From Verrucomicrobiaceae bacterium (GTDB lineage Bacteria; Verrucomicrobiota; Verrucomicrobiia; Verrucomicrobiales; Verrucomicrobiaceae), in NCBI GenBank assembly GCA_027486585.1, contig JAIXOU010000040.1, positions 61,079-125,078 of the forward strand: a DNA stretch of 64,000 bases, given 5' to 3'. The notes beneath the pieces were generated by a model that worked only from the letters and a program-made list of their open reading frames with translations, was not told where the DNA came from and searched no databases. Below, piece by piece: positions 1 through 9,024 of the stretch; position 1 is the stretch's first letter, and each line of letters begins with the position of its first letter. The position numbers were made by a program, and so were the translations under genes.

Positions 1-342
1 GGCATTGGCAACAGGTAGGGGAAAAGTGAGCATCTTATTTCACGCCATAGAGGCCAGAGTCAAGAGAAGGAACACTGCTAGGTTGGATTATTCGTCCACT
101 TACTGTTGCTGAAATTTTGGACTGCCCGCTATGATGTCAGTCTTGTCTGAACAAGCATTGATCATTTACTAATCCATTGAGCCTTTCAAAACCGCACCCA
201 CCTCACATCCGCGTGCTTACGCGGCGGCTCGCAACGCCTTTACTGGACAGACAAGGCCGAAAAAAGATGATTTCTACAAATCTGCGGGTTGTTGATTGAA
301 CGAGACACAACTTCTGCGACATTAAAGGAGCCTGACTTTTCT
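1..342. other. Left-edge region without a supported gene
   Basis: No convincing coding region is seen here. On the minus strand an ATG near base 35 opens a short hydrophobic reading frame (MLTFPLPVANA) that runs off the left edge. It could be the signal-peptide start of a divergent gene outside the window, but eleven codons are too few to call. The last 20 bases hold the ribosome binding site of the DUF502 gene. Confidence 0.35.
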
Positions 343-1263
343 ATGCCCCCCTTGGTTTCCAATCCGCCCGCCATGACTCGCAGCCCCTTTGTCTGGCTGC
401 GAAATAAGTTCTTTGCGGGATTGGCCATCGCTCTTCCACTCCTGATCACGTTTTGGATTGTCAACAGCGGCTACCACCTGCTGCACGGATGGAGCGTGCC
501 TGCATTGGACTTCATCGCTCGACTCATCAACGACATTGCAGGGAAAATATTGATAGATCCAGCCAGTGCTAGTTACCGTCATACCGTTACCTTTGTCGGA
601 TTTCTTATTCCCGTGCTGGCCTTCGTGGCTCTCGGTGTCATGGCAACCAATGTTCTTGGTGTCAGGGTCGTTACAGCCATGGACAAGTTACTGATGAATG
701 TGCCGATCGTCTCCTTCATCTACAAATCACTCAAGCAGGTGATCGATGGCTTCAAGGGGCTGGGAGGAAAGCAAAACTTCAAACGCGTCGTTTATGTGGA
801 TTATCCTTCTGGGGATATGAAGATGCTAGGCTTTGTCACCGGACAATACCTCGACCCTCAACAAAATAAGATCCTTGCCGCGGTCTTTATCCCTGGCGCA
901 CTTAGCCCCATGACCGGTCTGCTATTGGTTGTCCCGATTGAGCAGGTCACCGATGCCCCACTCACTGTTGAAGATGCCATGAAGCTCATCTTTTCTGGAG
1001 GTCTCATTGTTCCGACAAGACTCACCGCTCCAGCATCCCGCCCCGATATCAACCCAGCACCGTTGCCTAAGGTTCTTGAAGAAGCCGCAGTCGAACCACC
1101 ACTGCCATTAGGCCTGCCGCGAGCTGAAGATTTTGACTCCGGTGATCCTGACATCATGACCACAAGCGAGCGTGAAGGCACCCAACTCCTGACAGCACGT
1201 TCACCCGCACGACGACTTTTGAAGGCTTTACCTTGGAAACGAAACTCCGCAGATAAAGACTAG
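343..1263 (+). CDS. DUF502 family inner-membrane protein
   Basis: Predicted 306-residue membrane protein of the DUF502 family, whose biochemical role is unknown. The sequence shows an N-terminal transmembrane segment (GLAIALPLLITFWIV) and a second one (FVGFLIPVLAFVALGVMATN), followed by a soluble domain with the typical MLMNVPIVSFIYKSLKQV-like stretch and a hydrophilic, Pro-rich tail of about 80 residues. The ATG at 343 is preferred over the in-frame upstream ATG at 289 because AAAGGAG lies about 12 nt before it and the family usually begins shortly before the first membrane helix. It is followed 113 bp later by the FadL-type gene. The family call is good and the function is not known. Confidence 0.75.
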   Translation: MPPLVSNPPAMTRSPFVWLRNKFFAGLAIALPLLITFWIVNSGYHLLHGWSVPALDFIARLINDIAGKILIDPASASYRHTVTFVGFLIPVLAFVALGVMATNVLGVRVVTAMDKLLMNVPIVSFIYKSLKQVIDGFKGLGGKQNFKRVVYVDYPSGDMKMLGFVTGQYLDPQQNKILAAVFIPGALSPMTGLLLVVPIEQVTDAPLTVEDAMKLIFSGGLIVPTRLTAPASRPDINPAPLPKVLEEAAVEPPLPLGLPRAEDFDSGDPDIMTTSEREGTQLLTARSPARRLLKALPWKRNSADKD

Positions 1264-1376
1264 ACTTTGTGCAATTTCGAAAAGAGTTGCTTGCATTAAA
1301 TCAACAGACTCTAGGAAATGATCGTTATTCGAATGGAAGTATTGACTTTGCGTTAGATATTCATTTGAGTGCTAAA

Positions 1377-2651
1377 ATGAATTCAAATTTATCAGGAAAA
1401 TCATATTTCAGATTTAACCTAGTTTTCTTGATTATCGCTTCCACTACACTGCTCGTAAATGCAGCAGAAACACTTTCAGTTGTCCCTGATTCTGCCCAAG
1501 GCCTCGGGATCGTAGGTGGAAGATTTGCAAATTTAAGTGATGCGTCGGCTGTGCGTGTTTCACCAGCCAACATTTTAGAAATTAAATCCACCGAGTTGCT
1601 GATTAATACTGCCGTTTGGAATGGCAATGTAGGCCTTGATTCGGCCAATGGAGCATCCGTTGAACTAGATCAGCCGTGGGTCATTCCAGCGAGCATGTAT
1701 TTAGTCGTCCCAGTCATTCCAGGAAAGCTAGCTTTCGGAATGGGGCTGAGCACGCCTTTTGGTTTAGCAACGGTTTACCCAAAAGACATGGACCCCAGAC
1801 TGCGCTATGTGCTACCTTATCAGTCAAGCCTTCTGGCCGTTGATTTTACGCCGGCAATAGCCTTCAAAGTTTCAGACACGCTCAGCTTTGCGGCAGGACT
1901 GGATGTTATTTATTCGGAATTACGGTTTAAACAAGCTTACCCCTGGAGTGCCGCAATACCTGGATCTGCGGATGGTGAAATCGACCTTCGTGGAAACGGA
2001 TGGGGCATTGGCGCCTACATGGGGATGAACTGGCAAGTCAAAAAGGGACAGCGAATAGCCTTCATCGGGCGTCTGCCGGTAAAGATCAGGTATTCGGGTA
2101 ACTTCCATTCCCAGGGCATGCCTGCGGCTTTAAAGGCCGCAGGTTTTACAGATGAAAGTGATTTTAATTCTGACATGACCTTTCCCGGCTCACTGGCCAT
2201 AGGCTACGGAGTTGATCTGACAGATCGATTGACCTTAGGTTTTGATTTTCAATGGTCAGCCAATTCCTCCCATGATGATATCCCTCTGAATATTGGCAAT
2301 AACCAAGCTTTGCTCCCAACGAAAACGGCTAATCTTGGATGGAAAAACTCCATCGATCTCGGAACTGGCCTTACATACACACTCAACGAGCACTGGAAAT
2401 TAAGAGCTGGTTACCTCTTTTCAGAAAATTCACAACCAGCCCTAAATTACACCCCGTCCTCCGCCGCTAATGATCGACATGTATTCAGTTTGGGCATCGG
2501 CTGGAAGGGTGAAAACCGCGCCATTGACCTTGCTTACGCCTTTGTCTATAACCCAACGCGGGCCATTAGCGGAGCAGCTCAGCCCGCATTTAATGGAAAT
2601 TACACACATCAGTGGAACGTTTTATCCTTAAGCGTAACCCAGATATTTTAA
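1377..2651 (+). CDS. FadL/OmpP1-family outer-membrane channel
   Basis: Predicted 424-residue outer-membrane beta-barrel of the FadL/TodX type, which moves long-chain fatty acids and other hydrophobic molecules across the outer membrane. A signal peptide (MNSNLSGKSYFRFNLVFLII to VNAAE) is followed by the family-typical sequence after the cleavage site, with an AQGLGI-like hatch motif, SDASAVRVSPANI, and a repeated amphipathic beta pattern ending in a terminal Phe (SLSVTQIF). The ATG at 1377 was chosen because it opens the signal peptide; an in-frame extension to 1269 adds 36 non-secretory residues. It lies 102 bp upstream of a PhcB-like methyltransferase, so a role in passage of a fatty-acid-derived signal is possible but inferred only from position. 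Confidence 0.8.
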   Translation: MNSNLSGKSYFRFNLVFLIIASTTLLVNAAETLSVVPDSAQGLGIVGGRFANLSDASAVRVSPANILEIKSTELLINTAVWNGNVGLDSANGASVELDQPWVIPASMYLVVPVIPGKLAFGMGLSTPFGLATVYPKDMDPRLRYVLPYQSSLLAVDFTPAIAFKVSDTLSFAAGLDVIYSELRFKQAYPWSAAIPGSADGEIDLRGNGWGIGAYMGMNWQVKKGQRIAFIGRLPVKIRYSGNFHSQGMPAALKAAGFTDESDFNSDMTFPGSLAIGYGVDLTDRLTLGFDFQWSANSSHDDIPLNIGNNQALLPTKTANLGWKNSIDLGTGLTYTLNEHWKLRAGYLFSENSQPALNYTPSSAANDRHVFSLGIGWKGENRAIDLAYAFVYNPTRAISGAAQPAFNGNYTHQWNVLSLSVTQIF

Positions 2652-2753
2652 CTAATCGTTATTTAAAAATATATCAATTTTCAAAAAATATCTGAATAAA
2701 GTTGTCAAGACTCATGAAAATGCGCTAAACCTTCAAGAGGTAACCCTTTTATT
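2652..2753 (+). promoter_or_regulatory. AT-rich promoter region before the PhcB-like gene
   Basis: This 102-bp gap is markedly AT-rich compared with the flanking genes. A TTGTCA hexamer near 2701 followed after about 17 nt by an A/T-rich hexamer (CTAAAC) is a plausible weak sigma70-type promoter. AGAGGT lies about 13 nt before the ATG at 2754 and may be the ribosome binding site. No dyad operator is obvious. Confidence 0.35.
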
Positions 2754-4208
2754 ATGGAGCAAAACGACAACTCAACGCCAGTAATTGCCTCAACGAGTGA
2801 GCGTCTAAGTTTTATTGTCTGTCGAAATAGCCAAGGTGCTGAAGTTAAAGGGACTCTGCACCGCCTGACACGCTATCTTGGAGTATTCGAGGTTTATAAC
2901 CCTTACAGTATTGTTCAACTTTCTGAGGTTTTGCACGACTTCCGAATCATGATGAATGAGCGCGCCGTTTACTCAGGAAGAGCCGTCATCGCCAATCTCG
3001 TGAATACGGGCATCATGCTTATCTGTGAAGCATCACTCTCAGAAGAAGGCTGGATTGATACGGATATCTTTTCACCAGCTCAAAACAAAAATCGGCTATT
3101 ATCTGACTTTGGCGAGTTCTTGAAGGAAACAGAGAAAAACTATCGAGTTTTACCCGACTTCAAACTGATCGTTGCAGACATGCATACGTTGCTGTCAGAT
3201 CTACGGCGCTGGATGGAACAGGTAGAATTGGGCGTGCGCTCGATGCCTTCAGGGGATCGTATACAGGCTGAAAAGGAAACCATCCAGCAATTGGAAGGTC
3301 CAATCATTCCAGCAGTGGCCCCCCTTCTAGCCCGCTTCGAAGACACTTCTGGCGACATTCCCCAGGACCAGATTCCAGTTCATCGCAGCTATGCGAAAAG
3401 GCAGCTACATCCACTCGTGTTATGTTCCCCATTTTTTTACCGCACCTATCAAAAGCCGTTGGGTTACGCTGGTGACTATGAAATGGTCAGCATGATGATG
3501 CGTGATCCTTATGAAGGTAGCACCATGTTTGCAAAGTTACTCAACCGCCTGTTTCTTGACACTGCGCCAGTCGTGGCTCACAGAAACCGCATTGTTTATC
3601 TAGTGGACCGGCTGCATGATGAAACAAGTCGAGTGGCTTCCAAAGGAGGCGTAGCCCGTATTTTTAATCTCGGATGCGGCCCCGCACGTGAAGTGCAGCA
3701 TTTCCTATCTCAAGATGACCTCTGTGACAGCGCAGACATCTTGCTGCTTGATTTTAATGATGAGACCATCACCAACACTACCCGTGATTTAGAAGGTATC
3801 CGCACAAGACACCGACGCCGAACGGGCATCAAATTCCAGAAGAGATCTGTACACCAAATACTCAAAGAATCTTCCAGAGCAGGAGCTGGGTTTGAAGTTG
3901 GCGGTTACGACTACGTTTATTGCGCCGGCCTGTTTGACTATCTTTCAGACCGCATCTGCCGCCGTCTTTTGGAAATATTCTATGACCTCTTAGCACCTGG
4001 AGGACTGCTCGTTGCTACAAACGTTGATAGCTCCAATCCATCCAGGAATTGGATGGAACACGTCGTCGATTGGCATCTAGTCTATCGCAATCAAGAAGGC
4101 TTTCTAAAACTAGCCCCCGACAAGGCTTCTCCCTCTGATTGTAAGGTCTCAGCAGATGTGACTGGTGTGAATATCTTCCTTGAAGTTCGCAAGCCTGAAC
4201 ATGCGTAA
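2754..4208 (+). CDS. PhcB-like class I SAM-dependent methyltransferase
   Basis: 484-residue protein with two parts. The N-terminal ~110 residues (FIVCRNSQGAEVKGTLHRLT ... FEVYNPYSIVQLSEVLHDF) look like a small beta-barrel sensor or PilZ-like domain. The C-terminal half is a Rossmann methyltransferase with motif I FNLGCGPAREVQ at about residue 305 and a DYVYCAGLFDYLSD motif IV-like region. Proteins of this architecture are commonly annotated as 3-hydroxypalmitate methyl ester (EF) biosynthesis proteins after Ralstonia PhcB, which makes the volatile fatty-acid-ester autoinducer 3-OH PAME or 3-OH MAME. The next gene overlaps its stop codon and encodes a six-TM hybrid kinase, followed by a REC plus kinase-like protein, which reproduces the phcB-phcS-phcR order. 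The methyltransferase fold is clear; the fatty-acid substrate is inferred. Confidence 0.7.
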   Translation: MEQNDNSTPVIASTSERLSFIVCRNSQGAEVKGTLHRLTRYLGVFEVYNPYSIVQLSEVLHDFRIMMNERAVYSGRAVIANLVNTGIMLICEASLSEEGWIDTDIFSPAQNKNRLLSDFGEFLKETEKNYRVLPDFKLIVADMHTLLSDLRRWMEQVELGVRSMPSGDRIQAEKETIQQLEGPIIPAVAPLLARFEDTSGDIPQDQIPVHRSYAKRQLHPLVLCSPFFYRTYQKPLGYAGDYEMVSMMMRDPYEGSTMFAKLLNRLFLDTAPVVAHRNRIVYLVDRLHDETSRVASKGGVARIFNLGCGPAREVQHFLSQDDLCDSADILLLDFNDETITNTTRDLEGIRTRHRRRTGIKFQKRSVHQILKESSRAGAGFEVGGYDYVYCAGLFDYLSDRICRRLLEIFYDLLAPGGLLVATNVDSSNPSRNWMEHVVDWHLVYRNQEGFLKLAPDKASPSDCKVSADVTGVNIFLEVRKPEHA

Positions 4209-6882
4209 AATGAGTACAGATGCTGGTGACGTGTTAGAATGTTCGTTCAAAGAAAACGAACGCCCTATCCGTGTCCAGAATGCAAAGATTTGCTGCATTG
4301 TCGCAGGATTCTTTATGCCTGCTGGACTAGTGCTGGACTGGTGTGTCTATGGTCAAGAGACCATGGCCAAGTTTCTTCCCTATAGGCTGCTTTGCTCACT
4401 CATGCTTGCTATCCTCTGGGCATGTTTGAACTACAGGCCAAGAACAAAATATTATCGAATACTTGGGCATCTAGTGGCCTTTTTACCACTGCTCTGCATC
4501 TCCTGGATGATTTATGCCATCGATGGTGCCACGTCTACTTATTATGCAGGTTTGAATTTAGTGAATCTAGGCTCGGCGATTCTTTTGCGCTGGAGTCTGA
4601 GTGATAGCCTCATCATCTTCGTCTTAACGCTGTTGGCGTACTTGATTGCCACGATATTGCATGGTCCGATTACAAACACAGGTCTTTACTACAATAACCT
4701 TTACTTTCTGACAGTTACTGGGGTTTTCATCGTAGCAGGAGCTTACCTTTACGACAACCTGCGCAGATCCGAGTTCCAATTAAGATACAGTTTGGACCAA
4801 AATCGAGCTGAACTGGAAGAATCAAATCACAAGTTGCGAGAACTTGATGAGGCTAAGAGTCGCTTCTTCGCTAACGTCAGCCACGAATTACGAACCCCAT
4901 TAACCCTGCTGATTGCACCGATCGAAGCTTTATTAAAAGATTCAGACAACTTAGCTTCAACCGACAAACAAGAACTGCTCACCACCATGCATGGTAATTC
5001 CATGCGGCTTCTCAAGCTAATCAATAATTTGCTCGATTTAGTTCGCCTAGAAGCAGGAGGCAGCAAAGTCAACGAGGACTCAATTTCGATAGAAGAGTTC
5101 ATCCACGGGCTAGCAACTTCGGTTTCATCTGTAGCCACAGGAAAATTCATCAAACTTCAAAGCATCGTTGAGCCAACGCTTGGAAGAATCATCACAGACT
5201 CTGAAAAGCTCGAGCGTATTTGCCTTAATTTGATATTCAATGCCTTAAAGTTTACGGCAGCCAGTGGACGCGTGGAAATTAAAGCCTACCAACAGGGCGA
5301 ATGGCTAACCATTGAAGTCAGCGACACTGGCATGGGCATTCCAGATGAGCAACTACCCAACATCTTTAACCGCTTCTGGCAGGCTGACACTTCATCTCAG
5401 CGTAAGTTTCAAGGCATGGGCATTGGCCTAGCTCTTGTCAAAGAATTGGCTGAAGTTCAAGGCGGCCGAGTCTCAGCCAAGAGTGAAGTGAATGCGGGAA
5501 CCACCATGACAGTGCTCTTGCCTTTGAAAAAAGAACCCCAAATCAAAGATTCCACTCTAGATGCCATCGGGGAGCCAGATGACAATGAAGCCGCAAAAGA
5601 AAAAGATTGGATCGCAGATCTTTATAAGAGAGCCGAATTATCCCCTGCCCTAGCTTCTCTTCAGGCAGCTTTACGCCCAGTAGAAACAAGCGCCAGCCGA
5701 CACAAAAAGCCGATGCTGCTCATCGCTGATGACGAACCAGACATGCTGCGTTTTTTAAAGGGACAGTTAAGCACGTCTTTCGAAGTCATTGAAGCTGTCG
5801 ACGGCCATCAGGCCGTTGAAAAAGCGGCCCAATTTTTGCCAGATATCATTCTTTCTGACATGATGATGCCTGAAAAAGATGGGTTACAAGTCTGTCGAGA
5901 ACTACGTCAAAAAACTTCCACCAAAAACATTCCAATTGTTCTATTGACGGCTAGGGCTGATGAAAAAACAAAGCTCGATTGCTTAACGGCTGGTGCGAGC
6001 GATTTTTTGTTAAAACCCTTTACTCTAACCGAGGTGATGGTGAGGCTGAAGAACCTCATCGACAATCGTCTTTATCAGCAGGAACTCTTTGTGCAAAAGC
6101 AGCATCTAGAGTCCACCTTGGAACAGTTGAAAGATACTGAGTCCATGCTTGTTCAAAACGAAAAACTTTCTTCACTTGGGAGGCTAAGTGCAGGCTTGAT
6201 CCATGAGATTAACAATCCTCTAAACTATGTCAGCCAGGGCCTGCAATTGATGCGTTTGTCAGCCAAATCACTGCCTGAAAGCGAGCAGGCGGATTTTAAC
6301 GACACACTCAAAGACGTCAATGACGGAGTTAATCGAGTCGTCCGCATCATCTCAGATCTGCGCGGCTTTACTCGCAATACAAATGAGCTCTCACAAACCT
6401 TTAACTTCAAAACCCTTGTCACCACAGGCTTGAGATTTTTTTCTCATGTCTGGAAAGACGGCATCCAGCATACAGAGAGTGTTCCTGAGTCCCTTGAAGC
6501 AAAGGGTGATAGCAATCAAATCATGCAGGTCTTTATCAACCTTGTTCAGAATGCTATCGATGCTGTTCAAAGCAAAAAATATCCAGAAGGCGAAACGCCA
6601 AGCATTGTGATCTCAGCCCAATCAAAAGGAGATAAAGTCCAATTAATCGTTCGTGACAATGGACCGGGTATCCCAGAAGAAGTAGCGCAAAAAATCTTTG
6701 ACCCTTTCTTTACCACCAAAGATGTAGGCCAAGGCATGGGCCTCGGACTTTCGATCAGCAATCGAATCATCATAGAACATAACGGACAGATTTTATTTGA
6801 AAGTGAACTTGGCATATTCACTGAGTTCACCCTTGAATTTCCCTCAGCCAATTGCACAGCTTCAACCCTAGCCTACTCCTAG
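4201..6882 (+). CDS. Six-TM hybrid histidine kinase (HK-REC-HK), PhcS/CqsS-like input
   Basis: About 893 residues. Six hydrophobic segments fill residues ~25-190 without a large periplasmic loop, as in the autoinducer sensors PhcS, LqsS and CqsS. A short coiled coil leads to a first kinase: HisKA with His228 in FFANVSHELRTPLTLL, N box NLIFNALKFT, G1 DTGMGIP and G2 GMGIGLAL. A receiver domain follows (acid pocket DDEPD, Asp553 in LSDMMMPEKDG, Lys in LLKPF). A second complete kinase ends the protein (His668 in GLIHEINNPLNYV, N box LVQNAIDAV, G1 DNGPGIP, FDPFFTTK). The ATG at 4201 overlaps the methyltransferase stop by 8 nt and 4210 is an alternative, so translational coupling is likely. Two apparently active kinases in one chain is more than PhcS carries. 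Confidence 0.85.
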   Translation: MRKMSTDAGDVLECSFKENERPIRVQNAKICCIVAGFFMPAGLVLDWCVYGQETMAKFLPYRLLCSLMLAILWACLNYRPRTKYYRILGHLVAFLPLLCISWMIYAIDGATSTYYAGLNLVNLGSAILLRWSLSDSLIIFVLTLLAYLIATILHGPITNTGLYYNNLYFLTVTGVFIVAGAYLYDNLRRSEFQLRYSLDQNRAELEESNHKLRELDEAKSRFFANVSHELRTPLTLLIAPIEALLKDSDNLASTDKQELLTTMHGNSMRLLKLINNLLDLVRLEAGGSKVNEDSISIEEFIHGLATSVSSVATGKFIKLQSIVEPTLGRIITDSEKLERICLNLIFNALKFTAASGRVEIKAYQQGEWLTIEVSDTGMGIPDEQLPNIFNRFWQADTSSQRKFQGMGIGLALVKELAEVQGGRVSAKSEVNAGTTMTVLLPLKKEPQIKDSTLDAIGEPDDNEAAKEKDWIADLYKRAELSPALASLQAALRPVETSASRHKKPMLLIADDEPDMLRFLKGQLSTSFEVIEAVDGHQAVEKAAQFLPDIILSDMMMPEKDGLQVCRELRQKTSTKNIPIVLLTARADEKTKLDCLTAGASDFLLKPFTLTEVMVRLKNLIDNRLYQQELFVQKQHLESTLEQLKDTESMLVQNEKLSSLGRLSAGLIHEINNPLNYVSQGLQLMRLSAKSLPESEQADFNDTLKDVNDGVNRVVRIISDLRGFTRNTNELSQTFNFKTLVTTGLRFFSHVWKDGIQHTESVPESLEAKGDSNQIMQVFINLVQNAIDAVQSKKYPEGETPSIVISAQSKGDKVQLIVRDNGPGIPEEVAQKIFDPFFTTKDVGQGMGLGLSISNRIIIEHNGQILFESELGIFTEFTLEFPSANCTASTLAYS

Positions 6883-6896
6883 AAGGACACACCCAC

Positions 6897-8129
6897 ATGC
6901 AAAACCAATACGACTCCAAAAAGTATGCCATCCTTTATGTAGATGATGAAGAAATGGCCTTAAAATACTTTGAAAAAAGTTATGCCAGTGAATTCCGATT
7001 TTACACGGCCTCCAATGCAGCAGACGGACTTAAAATTTTAGAAGAACATGGTGATGAGATTGCTATTCTTATTTCTGACCAAAGGATGCCTGGTGAAAAA
7101 GGCGTTCAACTTCTAGAGCGTGCCCGCATCTTGCGCCCTCGCATGGTTCGCATACTCATTACGGCCTACGCTGATTTCAGCGTTACTGTAGATGCGGTCA
7201 ACCTAGGGAGTATTTTCCGTTACTTATCCAAACCGATTCAGGTCGAAGATGTGCGCACCACACTGCACCGCGCAATGGACTTTTTTATTCTTCAGCAAGA
7301 GCGTGACGATTTGCTTCAAGAAAAACTCTCCGCATTGCAGAACTTGTTGATCACTGACCGCATCATGTCGCTTGGTGTGGTTTCTGCAGGTATGAGCCAC
7401 TCACTCAACAATGCCTTACCAGCGCTGGCCGCATTCCTCAACATCACTCCAGGGCGGCTACAGCAACAAAATTTAGATTTCACTAAACTTAGCAACCCAA
7501 GCTTCTGGCGGGACTTCCATGGACAAGTGGTCGAGCAATCAGGAAATATTGCCAAGCTTATTGGAAGCCTTACCCTTTCACAATATGAAATAAAAGAGTT
7601 GCCTACTGGTCCGGCCCTCCAAAGCGCTATTGATTCTAACAAGCCACAATTTGTAGAACAGAATGTAACTCTGAGATTTGATACAGCAGGCCCATTGCCG
7701 AGCATTCACAGCAATGCTGATATATTTAATCAAATGATGAGCCTTTTCTTACAAGCAGAATTGGCTCTAACTTCTTCTGGCGGCACCGTATCCGTTGCAG
7801 CACAGTCTAAAGATGAAGGCCTGAAATTGACCTTCACGGCCACAGGCACCGGCTTCTCCACTGAACTGTTAGGTAAGGTCTTTGATCCTTTCATGATGAC
7901 GACAGAACCATCTGAGCCTAGCGCGCTAGCCCTAATGGGGGCTTATTTCTTAGCTTATCATCTCGGTGGAAAAATAAGCACTCAACACAGCACCGCCGGA
8001 CAGGTTATTGAGTTAACTCTTCCTGTTCATCAAGCAACCCCTGTGAGTGGCCCAGAAAGTGGACGGGAGTTTATCACCAATGTCCTCATGAATGACGCAC
8101 TCTGGGAGCGCCTCTTGCCAAACGGATAA
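6897..8129 (+). CDS. Response regulator with degenerate histidine-kinase output domain (PhcR-like)
   Basis: 410 residues. An N-terminal receiver (acid pocket VDDEE, phospho-acceptor Asp61 in LISDQRMPGEKG, Lys in YLSKPI) joins, through a helix, a histidine-kinase-like region with His168 in AGMSHSLNNAL. The ATPase part looks decayed: the G1 position reads TATGTGFS with the Asp missing, the N box is not recognisable, and the G2 region SALALMGAYF lacks the glycine pattern, although FDPFMMT marks where the F box was. Ralstonia PhcR is likewise a receiver with a C-terminal kinase-like domain. The ATG at 6897 has AGAAGGA 9 nt upstream and follows the kinase stop by 14 nt. It probably receives phosphate from the hybrid kinase and acts by protein interaction, since there is no DNA-binding domain. 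Confidence 0.8.
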   Translation: MQNQYDSKKYAILYVDDEEMALKYFEKSYASEFRFYTASNAADGLKILEEHGDEIAILISDQRMPGEKGVQLLERARILRPRMVRILITAYADFSVTVDAVNLGSIFRYLSKPIQVEDVRTTLHRAMDFFILQQERDDLLQEKLSALQNLLITDRIMSLGVVSAGMSHSLNNALPALAAFLNITPGRLQQQNLDFTKLSNPSFWRDFHGQVVEQSGNIAKLIGSLTLSQYEIKELPTGPALQSAIDSNKPQFVEQNVTLRFDTAGPLPSIHSNADIFNQMMSLFLQAELALTSSGGTVSVAAQSKDEGLKLTFTATGTGFSTELLGKVFDPFMMTTEPSEPSALALMGAYFLAYHLGGKISTQHSTAGQVIELTLPVHQATPVSGPESGREFITNVLMNDALWERLLPNG

Positions 8130-8216
8130 AATCCACACAGTTCGCCCCCGAAACTACTATAAATTCAAAGCCTGCCAAAGCTAACCAGAGCTGTTCATGA
8201 AACTCTAGTGCGACTA

Positions 8217-8248
8217 GCTACCTACACCCATGGGTAGCGTTGTATTTT
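8217..8248 (+). terminator. Possible weak hairpin terminator of the Phc-like operon
   Basis: GCTACC (8217-8222) and GGTAGC (8233-8238) can pair around a 10-nt loop, followed by GTTGTATTTT. It sits 88 bp after the last gene of the plus-strand cluster, in the gap between convergent genes. The stem is short and the T run is interrupted, so this is a weak call. Confidence 0.25.
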
Positions 8249-8356
8249 GAAAACTTTCGGGCATCGATCGATACTCCTTCATCTTTCAATATTTCACACA
8301 TCGAGCCACTATGGGCTTGCGCGATGTCAACTGACGCCTTTCATGGAAAGGTTTGG

Positions 8357-8977
8357 CTAGGCGGGCTGATTTACAGCAAACACTGATGCACTGGAAAAAA
8401 CCGAGGGCAATCCCTTGGTTGATGTAGATTCTTCATCGGAATTAACGCGCGCTAAGGCTGTCAATAACTCAGGCGAGTATGGACCTTGATTTGAGTTCAG
8501 GAATGCACGTGACTCATCTGGGAAACCCGCAAATGCGCAGTTCCAGACCCCCTTGCCGATTGCAGGGCAAGGCCAGGGGCAGCGGCTTGGAACAAAGCCT
8601 GGACAGCCCAAAACTTGATTGATTTTAATGCACAAGTCATCAACACAATAGGGCTTTAGCATGATACTGTGAGCACCTAGGGTAAGTGCCCGATCCCAAA
8701 CATCTTCGTCGTGATTGCCCGTCGCTAAGATTATAGGAATCTTGAGTCCCATACCCCTGACATATTCAATGACCTGATGCCCATCTGTATTCGGCATTCC
8801 TGCATCTACGAGCAAACAATCGGGCACCTGACCACCCAAGGAAAACAAGAAATCAGCTCCAGTCAGATACAGATGTGTTCTGAAACCTAACACCAAAAGC
8901 AACTTCGCTAAAGATCTGCCAACATTCATATCATCATCTACCACTGCAATAAGAGGAGATTGATTTTTGGTCGACAT
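8357..8977 (-). CDS. Stand-alone receiver-domain protein with C-terminal extension
   Basis: 206 residues. Residues 8-125 form a receiver domain: acidic pocket VVDDD, Asp58 in LLVDAGMPNTDG, Thr in LATGNHD, and Lys108 in IMLKPY. The remaining ~80 residues (Cys/Pro-rich start CPGFVPSRCPWPCP, then Ser-rich) match no output domain I recognise, and there is no DNA-binding motif. Receiver-only proteins often act as phosphate sinks or bind a partner protein. It lies downstream of, and on the same strand as, a FixJ-type regulator and its kinase, separated from them by 99 bp that hold a palindromic operator and its own -10-like hexamer. It is therefore likely to be a target as well as a partner of that system. 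Confidence 0.75.
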   Translation of the reverse strand: MSTKNQSPLIAVVDDDMNVGRSLAKLLLVLGFRTHLYLTGADFLFSLGGQVPDCLLVDAGMPNTDGHQVIEYVRGMGLKIPIILATGNHDEDVWDRALTLGAHSIMLKPYCVDDLCIKINQVLGCPGFVPSRCPWPCPAIGKGVWNCAFAGFPDESRAFLNSNQGPYSPELLTALARVNSDEESTSTKGLPSVFSSASVFAVNQPA

Positions 8978-9024
8978 AAAGGAGGGGCAGTTAGCAATTA
9001 AAATCTGATTGATGGCTTCATCTG

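Noticed and set aside
8337..8351. CCTTTC-ATG-GAAAGG hairpin as terminator of the receiver gene
   Set aside because: The stem is only 6 bp and no T run follows on the minus strand.
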